From Embleya sp040629175 (GTDB taxonomy: Bacteria; Actinomycetota; Actinomycetes; Streptomycetales; Streptomycetaceae), in NCBI RefSeq assembly GCF_040629175.1, contig NZ_JBEXUX010000059.1:4399-68398 (forward strand): DNA of 64,000 nucleotides, written 5' to 3'. This document shows positions 1 to 9,866 of the stretch, piece after piece (position 1 is the first letter of the stretch; every line of letters starts with the position of its first letter). Under the pieces are notes generated by a model, which worked only from the letters and a program-made list of their open reading frames with translations, did not search any database and was not told the origin of the DNA. Both the position numbers and the translations under genes were made by a program.

Positions 1-1811
<1,811 letters not shown>

Positions 1812-1837
1812 CCCGCCGCGCCCGACCACGATCGCCG

Positions 1838-1871
1838 AAGCCCGCTCGATGCCATCGCATCGAGCGGGCTT
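1838..1871. terminator. Bidirectional hairpin terminator
   Basis: A perfect 14-bp inverted repeat (1838-1851 and 1858-1871) with a 6-nt loop lies between the convergent ATPase and VOC genes, 27 nt after the ATPase stop. Arms end in AA/TT, so it could terminate both strands. Confidence 0.8.
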
Positions 1872-1927
1872 CGGCCGTTCGGGGGATCGCCCCGGCAGGT
1901 GTTCGCGACGCCGGGCGCGGATCGGGC

Positions 1928-2716
1928 TCAGGCCGGCGCCGGACCCACCGCCTGGATCACCGCGAACGCGCCGCCCTGCGGATCCTGGACCACGGCCATC
2001 CGGCCCGCCATCATGTCGAACGGCGGCTTGAGCACGTTGCCGCCGGCCTTGACCAGCGCGTCGACGGTGCTGTCCGTGTCGTCCACCGAGAAGTAGGTCA
2101 GCCAGTGCGCGGGCGTGCCGGGCGGCAACTGGGTCAAATCCTGCATCCCGGCGACCACCCGGTCGCCCGCGCTCAGCGCGTAGTAGCCCTCGGCGCCCTC
2201 CATCGCCGCGGCCTCCAGACCCAGCGCGGTCGAGCAGAACGCGCTCGTGGCGGCGACGTCGCCGGTGTTCAGCTCGTTCCAGATCACCGCGCCGGGCTCG
2301 TTGACCACCTCCGAGCCACCGAAGTCCCGCGCCTGCCACAGACCGAACACCGCGCCCCCGGGCTCGGCGACCACACCCATCCGGCCGAGCGTCATCACGT
2401 CCATCGCCGGCATGATCACCCGGCCGCCTGCCTTCTTGATCGCCTCCTGGGTGGCGTCCGCGTCGATGGCGGCCAGGTAGGTGGTCCACGCGGTCGGCGG
2501 CGGCGGCCCGCCGTCCGGGGACATCGCGGCCATGATGCCCGCGACGGCCTTCCCGTTCAGCGAGCAAACGGCGTAACCACCGGTCTCCGGCGGCCCGACC
2601 TCGCCCTGCCAGCCGAACAGGTCGCGGTAGAAGTCCAGGGCGGCCTGCTGGTCGGGAACCATCAGGTCGACCCAACACGGTGTGCCGGGCACGTAGGGGT
2701 TGGTGACCACGGGCAT
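1928..2716 (-). CDS. Two-domain VOC family (glyoxalase/CFP32-like) protein
   Basis: A 262-residue protein made of two vicinal-oxygen-chelate modules: one starting at TPCWVDLMVPDQQAALDFYR near the N-terminus and one starting at GAVIWNELNTGD near the middle, each ending in a D-P-x-G-like strand (AEPGGAVFGLWQ and QDPQGGAFAVIQ). The usual first-strand metal histidine is absent in both (W and W/N instead), so metal-dependent chemistry is doubtful; the fold family also covers drug-binding and hypothetical proteins. Start ATG at 2716 has GGAGG eight bases upstream; a longer in-frame start at 2803 gives a low-complexity leader and is rejected. Function unknown; nothing in the neighbourhood points to a substrate. 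Confidence 0.85.
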   Translation of the reverse strand: MPVVTNPYVPGTPCWVDLMVPDQQAALDFYRDLFGWQGEVGPPETGGYAVCSLNGKAVAGIMAAMSPDGGPPPPTAWTTYLAAIDADATQEAIKKAGGRVIMPAMDVMTLGRMGVVAEPGGAVFGLWQARDFGGSEVVNEPGAVIWNELNTGDVAATSAFCSTALGLEAAAMEGAEGYYALSAGDRVVAGMQDLTQLPPGTPAHWLTYFSVDDTDSTVDALVKAGGNVLKPPFDMMAGRMAVVQDPQGGAFAVIQAVGPAPA

Positions 2717-2846
2717 GACGAGAACCTCCAGAGAAGCCGACGAAGAACGACCCCCGTGCTCTTCATCGTCGGCGCCCACCCCACCGCCCGCCACCCCGGT
2801 CACGTGCGGTGGTGCGCGGGCCCGGGGTCCGTCCGTCCGGCGTCGA

Positions 2847-4490
2847 TCAGTGCGTCGCCGGCCGCGACAACGTGTCGACCAACGCGCGCTTGTCGATCTT
2901 GCCGATCGCGGTGAGCGGGAACTCGGTGACGACGGCGATGTGATCCGGCAGCTTGAACGCCGCGACGCCGCGTTCGATCAGGAAGGCGCGCAGCTGCGCC
3001 GGCGTGGGCGCCTCGACGCCGGCCACCGGGATCACCACCGCACAGATGCGTTCGCCGCGGTCGGCGTCGGACAGCCCGATCGCGGCGCAGTGTTCGATGC
3101 TCGGGTGGGCTCGGACGTGGGTCTCGACCTCCTCGGCGGAGACGCTCTCGCCGTTGCGGTCGATGGTGTCCTTCACCCGCCCCTCGACCACCAGGTATCC
3201 GGAGGGCAGGCGCCGGACCAGGTCGCCGGAGCAGTAGTACCCGTCGGCGGTGAAGGCCGTGGCGTTCACCTCGGGCGCCCGGTAGTAACCGCGCAGCGTG
3301 TACGGCCCGCGAACCAGGAGTTCGCCGATCTCGCCGGGGGCCACGTCGCGCCCTTCCGCGTCCACGACGCGCAGTTCGTCGTCGGGGCTCAGCGGTCGGC
3401 CCTGGGTGCCGGTGACGATCTCCTCGTCGTCGCCCGCGTGGGTGTAGTTGAGCAGGCCCTCGGCCATGCCGAAGACCTGTTGTACGGCGCAGCCCAGTCC
3501 ATCGGGCACCGTCCGGGCCACCTCGGCGGACAACTTCGAGCCGCCGGCCTGGAGCAGTCGCAGGCTGGACAGGTCGCTGTCGTCCCATTCGGCGGTACCC
3601 AGCCACAGCGGGATCAGCGGCGGGACCAGCGCGGTGTGCGTGACCCCCTCGGCCTGGATCAGCGGGAACGCGGCGTCGGGTGCCGGTGACGGGCAGAGCA
3701 CCACGGTGCCGCCCACGGACAACGTGCCGAGCAGACCCGGGCAGGCCAGCGGGAAGTTGTGCGCGACCGGCAGGCACGCGAGGTAGACGGTGTCCGCGTC
3801 GAGGTCGCAGGCGCGCGCGCTCTCCCGGGCGTTGTACCCGTAGTCGTCGTGCGTGCGCGGGATGAGTTTGGGCACGCCGGTGGTGCCGCCGGACACCAAC
3901 AGCAGTGCCAGGTCTCCCGGATCGGGCTCGGCGTGCGGGCGCGGTTCGCCGTCGACGGTGTCCAGGGCCCGATGCGGTCCGGGGTCGCCGGCGACCAGGA
4001 CGTGCCGCACCGAGGGCGCCTCGGCGAGCACTCGGGTCGCCAGGTCGCGGTAGTCGAAGCCGGCGAACTCGTCGGCCACCACGTAGGCGACGGCCTCGCT
4101 CAGCCGGGCCAAGTGGCCGATCTCGGTGATGCGGTGCGCGGGCAGCGTCAACACCGGGATCGCGCCGAGTCGGGCCAGGGCGAAGAACAACACCGGGAAC
4201 GCGGCGACGTTGGGCAGTTGCACCACGACCCGGTCGCCGGCACGCAGCCCGAGATCGGCGAGCCCCCCGGCCATCCGGTCGGCCCGAGCGTCGAGTTGAC
4301 GATACGTCAGGCGCTGTTCGCCGGCCACGACCGCGAGGTCGTCGCCGTACGCGGCGGTCCAGTCGCGCAACAGCCCGCCCAGCGTGCGGCCGTCCCAGTA
4401 TCCGGCCGCGCGGTAGGCGGCGGCCGTCTCTTCCGGCCACGGCGTCAGGCCCGAAGCACGGGGCGGCACCGGCGAGTTGGCTTGGCTCAT
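2847..4490 (-). CDS. Salicyl-AMP ligase (aryl acid-activating adenylation enzyme, MbtA/YbtE/PchD type)
   Basis: Stand-alone 547-residue adenylation enzyme that activates an aryl acid for siderophore assembly. P-loop SGGTTGVPK is at 200-208, the EntE/DhbE-family stretch AHNFPLACPG at 243-252, FGMAEGLLNYT at 340-350, and the catalytic lysine in AIGKIDKR at 531. By comparison with DhbE, the pocket position equal to Ser240 is Cys250 and the one equal to Val337 is Leu347; that Cys/Leu pair is the published signature of salicylate rather than 2,3-dihydroxybenzoate activation. Start ATG 4490 has GGAGG eleven bases upstream; a GTG at 4517 is an alternative. It diverges from the salicylate synthase across an iron box, so the two are almost certainly partners. 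No carrier protein or NRPS is in view. Confidence 0.92.
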   Translation of the reverse strand: MSQANSPVPPRASGLTPWPEETAAAYRAAGYWDGRTLGGLLRDWTAAYGDDLAVVAGEQRLTYRQLDARADRMAGGLADLGLRAGDRVVVQLPNVAAFPVLFFALARLGAIPVLTLPAHRITEIGHLARLSEAVAYVVADEFAGFDYRDLATRVLAEAPSVRHVLVAGDPGPHRALDTVDGEPRPHAEPDPGDLALLLVSGGTTGVPKLIPRTHDDYGYNARESARACDLDADTVYLACLPVAHNFPLACPGLLGTLSVGGTVVLCPSPAPDAAFPLIQAEGVTHTALVPPLIPLWLGTAEWDDSDLSSLRLLQAGGSKLSAEVARTVPDGLGCAVQQVFGMAEGLLNYTHAGDDEEIVTGTQGRPLSPDDELRVVDAEGRDVAPGEIGELLVRGPYTLRGYYRAPEVNATAFTADGYYCSGDLVRRLPSGYLVVEGRVKDTIDRNGESVSAEEVETHVRAHPSIEHCAAIGLSDADRGERICAVVIPVAGVEAPTPAQLRAFLIERGVAAFKLPDHIAVVTEFPLTAIGKIDKRALVDTLSRPATH

Positions 4491-4534
4491 CGGGTGGTCG
4501 ACCTCCGGAACGATCACTGTTCGAGATGCGAGAC

Positions 4535-4553
4535 TTTGGTTAGGCTAACCTGA
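4535..4553. promoter_or_regulatory. Iron box (DmdR1/IdeR operator) in divergent siderophore promoter
   Basis: The 19-mer TTTGGTTAGGCTAACCTGA matches the DtxR/IdeR/DmdR1 consensus TTAGGTTAGGCTAACCTAA at 17 of 19 positions. It sits in the only gap between the divergent salicyl-AMP ligase and salicylate synthase genes, so the iron-loaded repressor is expected to shut both off when iron is plentiful. Confidence 0.9.
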
Positions 4554-4644
4554 ATACGTCGCCGTGTCCTCGCCCACCGGGAACCTGAATTTCGCTTCGC
4601 TCGGTCTCTTGAACGCTGGCCCCTTCTTGAAAGCGAGAAGAGCT

Positions 4645-6042
4645 GTGACCTCCCCCTCGGTCTTCCACGAGCGGCCGGTGGCCTGCGCCGCCGACCCCGT
4701 CGCCGTCGCCGCCGCCCTCGCCGCCTCCACCACGGACGAGTTCGTCGTCTACGAGAACGAAGGCGAAGTCGGTTGGGGGGAGTCGCCGTACGCACTCGTG
4801 TCCGCGGGTGTCGGCGCGACCACGCTGACCGTGGCCGGCGCGACCCGCACCGTCGCCACCGGGGCGCGCCCACTGGACGCGGTGGCCCGCGCCCTGGCCG
4901 AGGTCGACGTCACGGGGTGGCGGGCGTACGGCTGGCTGGCCTTCGAGCTGAGCCACGCGTTGCACGGCGGCGGCCCGGCCCGGGCCGCCGGCACGGACGA
5001 TCCGCCGATCGCCCGGGTCGCCGTGCCGCGCCGGGAGATCCGGCTGACCGAGGGGGCGGCGCTGCTGCGCGCCCTGGACCCGGACGATCTCGACCACCTC
5101 GAAGTGCGGCTCGCCGCCGCCGTTTCGGCGGCCGAGGCGCCCGTGCGTGCGGCCCGGATCCGAGCCGATGTGCGCGATCACGGCGCCGACGACTATCGCG
5201 CGGCCGTCACCGCGTCGGTCGCCGCCATCCGGGCCGGGCAGTTGGACAAGGTCATCGTCTCCCGACGCGTGCCCGTGCCCGAGCCGATCGATCTGCCCGC
5301 CACCTATCTCGCCGGCCGTCGGGGCAACGACCCGGCCCGGTCGTTCCTGCTGAGGCTGGGCGGGTGGCAGGCGACCGGCTTCAGTCCGGAAATCGTCGCC
5401 CGGGTCACCCGGGACCGCACCGTGACCACCCAACCACTGGCGGGCACCCGGGCGTTCGCCGGCGACCCCACGGCGGACCGGTCCCGGCGCGAGGAGTTGT
5501 ACCGCGACGCCAAGGAGGTCTTCGAGCACGCCATATCCGTGCGCCTGGCCCGCGAGGAGTTGGCCACTGTCTGCGCCGAAGGCAGCGTGCACATCGACGA
5601 CTTCATGAGCGTCAAGGAACGCGGCAGCGTGCAACACCTGGCCTCACGGTTGTCCGGCCGACTGGCCGAGGGGCGCACCGCGTGGGACGCGGTGGCCGCG
5701 CTCTTCCCCGCGGTCACCGCGTCCGGCATTCCCAAGGCCGAGGCATGCGGGCTGATCCACCGTCTGGAGAGCGGGCCCCGGGGCCTGTACAGCGGATCGG
5801 TGCTCACCGTCGACGCCGACGGCACCCTGGACGCGGCCCTGGTGCTGCGCAGCGTCTTCCGCCACGACGGGCACACCTGGCTGCGGGCCGGCGCGGGCGT
5901 CGTCGCGCACTCCACCCCCGAGCGCGAGTTGGAGGAGACCCGGGAGAAGTTGTACAGCGTCTCGCGCTTCCTCGTTCCCGAACACGTCGACCCGACCGGC
6001 GACACCGGGGACCCGCACCCCGCCGTGCTGACCGCCGGCTGA
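4645..6042 (+). CDS. Salicylate synthase (MbtI/Irp9-type chorismate-utilising enzyme)
   Basis: Converts chorismate to salicylate plus pyruvate in one polypeptide (isochorismate synthase and pyruvate lyase). The 465-residue length fits MbtI/Irp9 (about 430-450). Family-typical stretches are visible: KVIVSRRV, ARSFLLRLGG, PLAGTRAF, EHAISVRLA, FMSVKERGSVQHL, FPAVTASGIPK, RGLYSGSV and WLRAGAGVV with the closing ELEETREKL. GTG 4645 is preferred because it leaves a normal N-terminus; an in-frame GTG at 4564 would begin 11 bp from the iron box and add 27 unmatched residues. It is divergent from the salicyl-AMP ligase and probably repressed by iron through the shared operator. Anthranilate or isochorismate synthase is less likely given the partner's salicylate code. 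Confidence 0.92.
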   Translation: MTSPSVFHERPVACAADPVAVAAALAASTTDEFVVYENEGEVGWGESPYALVSAGVGATTLTVAGATRTVATGARPLDAVARALAEVDVTGWRAYGWLAFELSHALHGGGPARAAGTDDPPIARVAVPRREIRLTEGAALLRALDPDDLDHLEVRLAAAVSAAEAPVRAARIRADVRDHGADDYRAAVTASVAAIRAGQLDKVIVSRRVPVPEPIDLPATYLAGRRGNDPARSFLLRLGGWQATGFSPEIVARVTRDRTVTTQPLAGTRAFAGDPTADRSRREELYRDAKEVFEHAISVRLAREELATVCAEGSVHIDDFMSVKERGSVQHLASRLSGRLAEGRTAWDAVAALFPAVTASGIPKAEACGLIHRLESGPRGLYSGSVLTVDADGTLDAALVLRSVFRHDGHTWLRAGAGVVAHSTPERELEETREKLYSVSRFLVPEHVDPTGDTGDPHPAVLTAG

Positions 6043-6044
6043 CC

Positions 6045-6089
6045 ACCGTTCCGGCCCGCCTCGACCGGGGCCCGGCGGGCCGGAACGGT
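6045..6089 (+). terminator. Hairpin terminator after salicylate synthase
   Basis: A perfect 16-bp stem (6045-6060 with 6074-6089) and 13-nt loop begin 3 nt after the stop codon. No U-tract, as is common in high-GC actinomycetes. Confidence 0.75.
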
Positions 6090-6192
6090 ACCCGGCGGCC
6101 GGCGGCTTCCCTACACCATTACGGCCTTCCCTTCATCACACTTGCATACCGCCGCCCCGCGGAAAGGGGTTTCGGTGGATCATGGGCGCAGT

Positions 6193-6215
6193 GCGGGTGG
6201 GAAGTTCCCACCCGC
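6193..6215. promoter_or_regulatory. Perfect palindrome upstream of H1-like gene
   Basis: GCGGGTGGGAA and its exact reverse complement flank a single central G (23 bp), ending 78 bp before the start of the next gene. With a one-base centre it looks more like a dimeric regulator operator than a terminator; the cognate protein is unknown. Confidence 0.5.
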
Positions 6216-6293
6216 CGGGAGGGGAATCGTCGGCCCATCGGTGGGTTGCGTTCACCCTTTCACTGTCCCAGTGGCATGAGAAGGAGTCGCCGG

Positions 6294-7079
6294 ATGGTCG
6301 CATCGTCTGTGGACGAACTGCGGATTTCGTTGGAGAGGGAGGCTACCGAACTGACCGCGCAGCGAGACCGACTGCGCGATGAACTGGCAGATGTGGAACG
6401 GCAGTTGGCGGCCCGGATCAGCGCGGTGGAGCACCTCGCGCTGATCCGTCCGCTCGTGCCGCTGCCGCGGGTCGAGGTCGAGCCCGTCGCACCGGTCGAG
6501 GTCGTGCCGGTCGAGGTCGAAACCCCGGCCGAGGCGCCGGTCGAGGTCGTGCCGGTCGAGGAGGCGCCGGTCGAGGCGGACGTGGTCGAAGAGGCCGCGG
6601 TCGAAGCAGCGCCGGTCGAAGAGGTCGTCGTCGCCACTCCGGCCCCGAGCCGGAAGCGCAAGGCGGTCGCCGCCACGAAGGAAAAGACGCGGATACAGTC
6701 CGCGTCGACGCGTAAGACCCCGGCGGCCAAGCCCGCCGGCAAGCCGGCCGCGAAGCCGGCGAGCAAGTCCGCTGCCAAGCCCGCCGCCAAGAGGAAGACC
6801 ACGCGGGCGAAGGCCGCTCCCGTCGAGTCGGTCGCACCCGAGCCGGTCGCACCCGAACCGGTGGCCGCTCGCCCGGTCCGCTCCCACCTGCGCGACGAGA
6901 TCGCCGCGTTGTTGGAAGGCACCGGCGAACCCATGAACGTCCGCCAACTCACCGAGGCCCTGGGCGAGACCGCCACCAAGAGCCGGATGGAGAGCGTGCG
7001 CACGTCCACGGAGGGCCTGGTCAAGGCCGGTCGCGCGATCAAGGCCGGCCGCGGCCTGTTCACCGGCCCCGGCGCCTGA
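6294..7079 (+). CDS. Histone H1-like protein with coiled coil and C-terminal winged-helix-like domain
   Basis: A 261-residue cytoplasmic protein with clear blocks: a charged coiled coil at about 6-48, an acidic stretch of repeated PVE units at 58-118, a basic Lys/Ala/Pro tract at 119-175 (KPAGKPAAKPASK-type repeats, as in histone H1 and bacterial HBsu/HupS tails), a short EPVAPEPVA hinge, and residues 195-261 that look like a winged helix (SHLRDEIAALLEGTGEPMNV, then a helix and GRGLFTG turn). The basic tract suggests nucleoid DNA binding, the acidic tract could mask it. Start ATG 6294 has AAGGAG at 6281-6286. Function inferred only from composition. A strong hairpin follows it, so it is monocistronic. 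Confidence 0.8.
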   Translation: MVASSVDELRISLEREATELTAQRDRLRDELADVERQLAARISAVEHLALIRPLVPLPRVEVEPVAPVEVVPVEVETPAEAPVEVVPVEEAPVEADVVEEAAVEAAPVEEVVVATPAPSRKRKAVAATKEKTRIQSASTRKTPAAKPAGKPAAKPASKSAAKPAAKRKTTRAKAAPVESVAPEPVAPEPVAARPVRSHLRDEIAALLEGTGEPMNVRQLTEALGETATKSRMESVRTSTEGLVKAGRAIKAGRGLFTGPGA

Positions 7080-7110
7080 ACCACCCCGGGCACGCCCGGA
7101 CGCGCCACCC

Positions 7111-7156
7111 ACCGCCGGCCCGACGGCACGCCTCACGGCTGCGTCGGGCCGGCGGT
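7111..7156 (+). terminator. Hairpin terminator after H1-like gene
   Basis: A perfect 15-bp stem (7111-7125 with 7142-7156) and 16-nt loop begin 31 nt after the stop. Confidence 0.75.
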
Positions 7157-7296
7157 GTCGTCCCGGACCGCTGCCCTTCGCCCGTTCGGACCGACCCGAG
7201 GTGACCGCGTACCACCCGTCGGGCACGGGAACCCTAGGCTGGGCGAACTCGCGCCGACCGGCGCGGTTCCTGTTTCGCCCCGATGCGGAGGTTCGC

Positions 7297-8166
7297 ATGT
7301 CCGACGCGATCCGGGTGGCACTGGCCACCTCGACCCCGGGGCTCGCCCTGGACCGGGACCTGCCGGCGATGCTCGCCGCGCTGCGCGCCCGCGGGCTCGA
7401 CGCCGTGGCGGTGTGCTGGGACGCGGAGGGGTTCGACTGGTCGGCCTGCGCCGCCGTGGTGATCAGATCCACGTGGGACTACGCCGAGCGCCGAACGCAC
7501 TACCTGGCCTGGGCGGAGGCGGTCGCGGCGGTGACCCGGCTGGACAATCCGATCGCCCTGCTGCGGTGGAACACCGACAAGCGATACCTGCACGAACTCG
7601 CCGCCCGGGGTGTCCCGGTCGTGCCCACCCGGTTCGTCGCCCCGGGCGAGCCGCCGATCCTGCCCGAGCACGGCGAGTTCGTGGTCAAGCCCGCCGTCTC
7701 GGCCGGCGCCCGCGACACCGCCCGCTACGCGCAGCGGCATCGCGACGCCGCCCGTCGACACGTCGCCGCGCTGCACGCGGGTGGGGCGACCGCGATGGTG
7801 CAGCCCTACCTGTCCCGGATCGACGAGGGCGAACGGGCGTTGGTCTTCCTCGGCGGCGCGTTCAGCCACGCGATGCGCAAGGGGCCGGTGCTGACCGAGC
7901 CGGGCGTCCTGGACAACGATCGCGAAGCGCATCCGGGCCTGCTCCCGCACCAACCCTCGGCCGCCGAACTGGACCTGGCCGCAGCCGCGTTGGCTGCCGT
8001 GCCCGGCTCGCACACACCGTTGTACGCCCGGGTGGACCTGGCCCTGGCCGACGACGGATCCCCGGTCCTGATGGAACTGGAACTGGTGGAGCCCAACCTG
8101 TTCATCATCGACGACGACACCGCCTTGCGGCGCTTCACCGACCTCGTGCACGAACGCGCCCGATAG
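7297..8166 (+). CDS. ATP-grasp domain protein
   Basis: 289 residues. The N-terminal third has an alternating beta/alpha fold with VVIRSTWDYAERR, the centre has WNTDKRYLHELAARGVPVVPT followed by FVVKPAVSAGARDTARY (nucleotide-binding strand of ATP-grasp enzymes), and the C-terminal part has YARVDLALADDGSPVLMELE and EPNLFI, which supply the metal-binding carboxylates. ATP-grasp enzymes join a carboxylate to an amine, thiol or imino acid through an acyl phosphate; this actinobacterial subfamily has remote likeness to the cycloserine enzyme DcsG but its substrate is not known. Start ATG 7297 follows GGAGG by six bases. It stands alone between a terminator and an unrelated gene. Confidence 0.85.
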   Translation: MSDAIRVALATSTPGLALDRDLPAMLAALRARGLDAVAVCWDAEGFDWSACAAVVIRSTWDYAERRTHYLAWAEAVAAVTRLDNPIALLRWNTDKRYLHELAARGVPVVPTRFVAPGEPPILPEHGEFVVKPAVSAGARDTARYAQRHRDAARRHVAALHAGGATAMVQPYLSRIDEGERALVFLGGAFSHAMRKGPVLTEPGVLDNDREAHPGLLPHQPSAAELDLAAAALAAVPGSHTPLYARVDLALADDGSPVLMELELVEPNLFIIDDDTALRRFTDLVHERAR

Positions 8167-8314
8167 CGCCGCGGCCCGGCGGCCGGCATGGCCGGCAGGG
8201 CCGGAAATGTTTGCCGAACGTGATGGAACGTTCACCGGGATGCCTGTCGGCCGGGTGTACCGGGCGCCTAGATTGGCCTGGACCACCCCACACGGCATCC
8301 GGAGATGAGAGTTC

Positions 8315-9136
8315 GTGGCCGAGTCCATGCTCGACGCAGAATCGGCTTTACCAGAGCGGAAGATCGACACCGAGGTGGCACATACCGCCCGGGTGTGGAA
8401 CTACTGGCTGGGCGGCAAGGACAACTATCCCGTGGACCGCGAGACCGGTGATCAGATCGCCGCGATCCACCCGGGAACGCGCGATTACGCGCTCGCCGAC
8501 CGGCAGTTCCTGGGCCGAGCGATCCGCCATCTCGCCGGCGACCTGGGTATCCGCCAATTCCTCGACATCGGCACGGGACTGCCGACCGCCGGGAACACCC
8601 ACGAGATCGCCCAGGGCGTGGCCCCGGAATCGCGGATCGTCTACGTCGACAACGACCCCCTGGTGCTCGTGCACGCCCGGGCCCTGCTGACCAGCAGTCC
8701 GGAGGGGGCGACCCGCTACATCGACGCCGATCTGCGCGACGTCGACGAGATTTTGGCCCGCGCGGCCAAGACACTGGACTTCAGCCGGCCCATCGCGCTG
8801 GTCCTGCTCGGCGTGATCATCTTCGTCAACGACGACGACGAGGCGTACGGGACGGTCCGCCGACTGCTGGACGCGCTTCCCTCGGGCAGTCACCTGGCCT
8901 TGTCCCACACGGTGACCAGCCCCCCGGCGCCACCGGACGTGGACGACGCCGTGGCCTTTTGGAACGCGCACGGCACGCCCCGGCTCAAGCAGCGCTCGCC
9001 CGAGGGCATCGCGCGCTTCTTCGACGGTCTGGAACTGCTCGAACCCGGCGTCGTCTCGTGTTCGCGCTGGCGGCCCGAGGCCGGCGACCGGACCCCGGAC
9101 GTGGCCATGTACGGCGCGGTGGGCCGCAAACCGTAG
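8315..9136 (+). CDS. SAM-dependent methyltransferase, Methyltransf_19 (DUF574) family
   Basis: 273 residues, matching a family that is greatly expanded in Streptomyces. Recognisable marks are ARVWNYWLGGKDNYPVDRE near the N-terminus, RQFLDIGTGLPTAGNTHE as the SAM motif I, VYVDNDPLVLVHARALL as motif II, and the acidic VNDDDEAYGTVRRLLDALP segment. It probably methylates a small molecule or protein using SAM in the cytoplasm, but no substrate has been assigned to the family with confidence. GTG 8315 has GGAG eleven bases upstream; an internal ATG at residue 5 is an alternative start. No operon partner. Confidence 0.88.
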   Translation: MAESMLDAESALPERKIDTEVAHTARVWNYWLGGKDNYPVDRETGDQIAAIHPGTRDYALADRQFLGRAIRHLAGDLGIRQFLDIGTGLPTAGNTHEIAQGVAPESRIVYVDNDPLVLVHARALLTSSPEGATRYIDADLRDVDEILARAAKTLDFSRPIALVLLGVIIFVNDDDEAYGTVRRLLDALPSGSHLALSHTVTSPPAPPDVDDAVAFWNAHGTPRLKQRSPEGIARFFDGLELLEPGVVSCSRWRPEAGDRTPDVAMYGAVGRKP

Positions 9137-9206
9137 CCGGCCGGAGCCGGACGTGGGCCCGAGACACCCGCCGCGCCGCCGAAGACACGCCCCGACCGCC
9201 CGGCAT

Positions 9207-9244
9207 GGCGGCCCCTCGGATCCGTCCGTATCGGAGGGGCCGCC
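9207..9244. terminator. Hairpin terminator between methyltransferase and chaplin
   Basis: 11-bp perfect arms (9207-9217 and 9234-9244) with a 16-nt loop, located between two convergent genes and able to serve either strand. Confidence 0.7.
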
Positions 9245-9294
9245 GGTTCAGCGGTGTCGAGCGCTATCGCCGGAGGACGAGCGGCATCGACAGG

Positions 9295-9621
9295 TCAGCC
9301 CTGGTGGCCGCCACCGTGGTGCTGCGGGGCCTCACCCTTGCCGTGCCCGTTCGAGTGGTGCTCACCCTTGTCGTGGTCGCCGTCGACGTTCGCGCACACG
9401 TTGCCGATCGTCGGGTTGAGCGCACCCAGCAGGTTGAGGCTGTTGCCGCAGATGTTGATCGGCACGTGGATCGGGACCTGGAGGTTGTTGCCGGACAGGA
9501 CGCCGGGCGAACCGACCGCCGCACCCTGGGCGTCCGCACCGGCGTTGGCGACACCGGCACCCGACATGACGAGCGCGGCGATGCCGACGGTGAGGGCCGC
9601 GGACTTCTTGATCGTGTTCAT
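9295..9621 (-). CDS. Short chaplin (surface-active aerial hyphae protein) with His-rich tail
   Basis: Secreted hydrophobic protein that assembles into amyloid-like fibrils on aerial hyphae and spores. The 108-residue precursor has a signal peptide ending at ANA (residue 27), one chaplin domain with GSPGVLSGNNLQVP at 37-50, and the two conserved cysteines at 58 (NICGN) and 76 (GNVC) that form the intramolecular disulfide. No second domain or sorting signal, so it is a short chaplin. Odd point: most short chaplins end soon after the second Cys, but this one carries a 32-residue tail with seven His and several Asp/Glu/Lys. Start ATG 9621 has GGAG close upstream; the longer frame to 9672 has no signal peptide at its front. 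Confidence 0.93.
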   Translation of the reverse strand: MNTIKKSAALTVGIAALVMSGAGVANAGADAQGAAVGSPGVLSGNNLQVPIHVPINICGNSLNLLGALNPTIGNVCANVDGDHDKGEHHSNGHGKGEAPQHHGGGHQG

Positions 9622-9866
9622 CTGAGCTCCGTTTCGGATGGCGCCGTGAATGGGCGCGACCGACCGGTGCAACGACCCGAATCCCGGCAGGCAACTGCTC
9701 TTTCGCGGTGTTCACCCGGGTGGCGGCACCCGCCGGGCGGGAGGCGATGCCGGGCCGGAACGGCGTGTTCGGCGGGTCGGCGCGGGGTACTGGCCGCCGA
9801 ACCGCGCCGGTGCCCCCGGCGGGCGAAGCCCGATCGCAAGCCGACCCCAGGAAGCAGGGCCGCATC

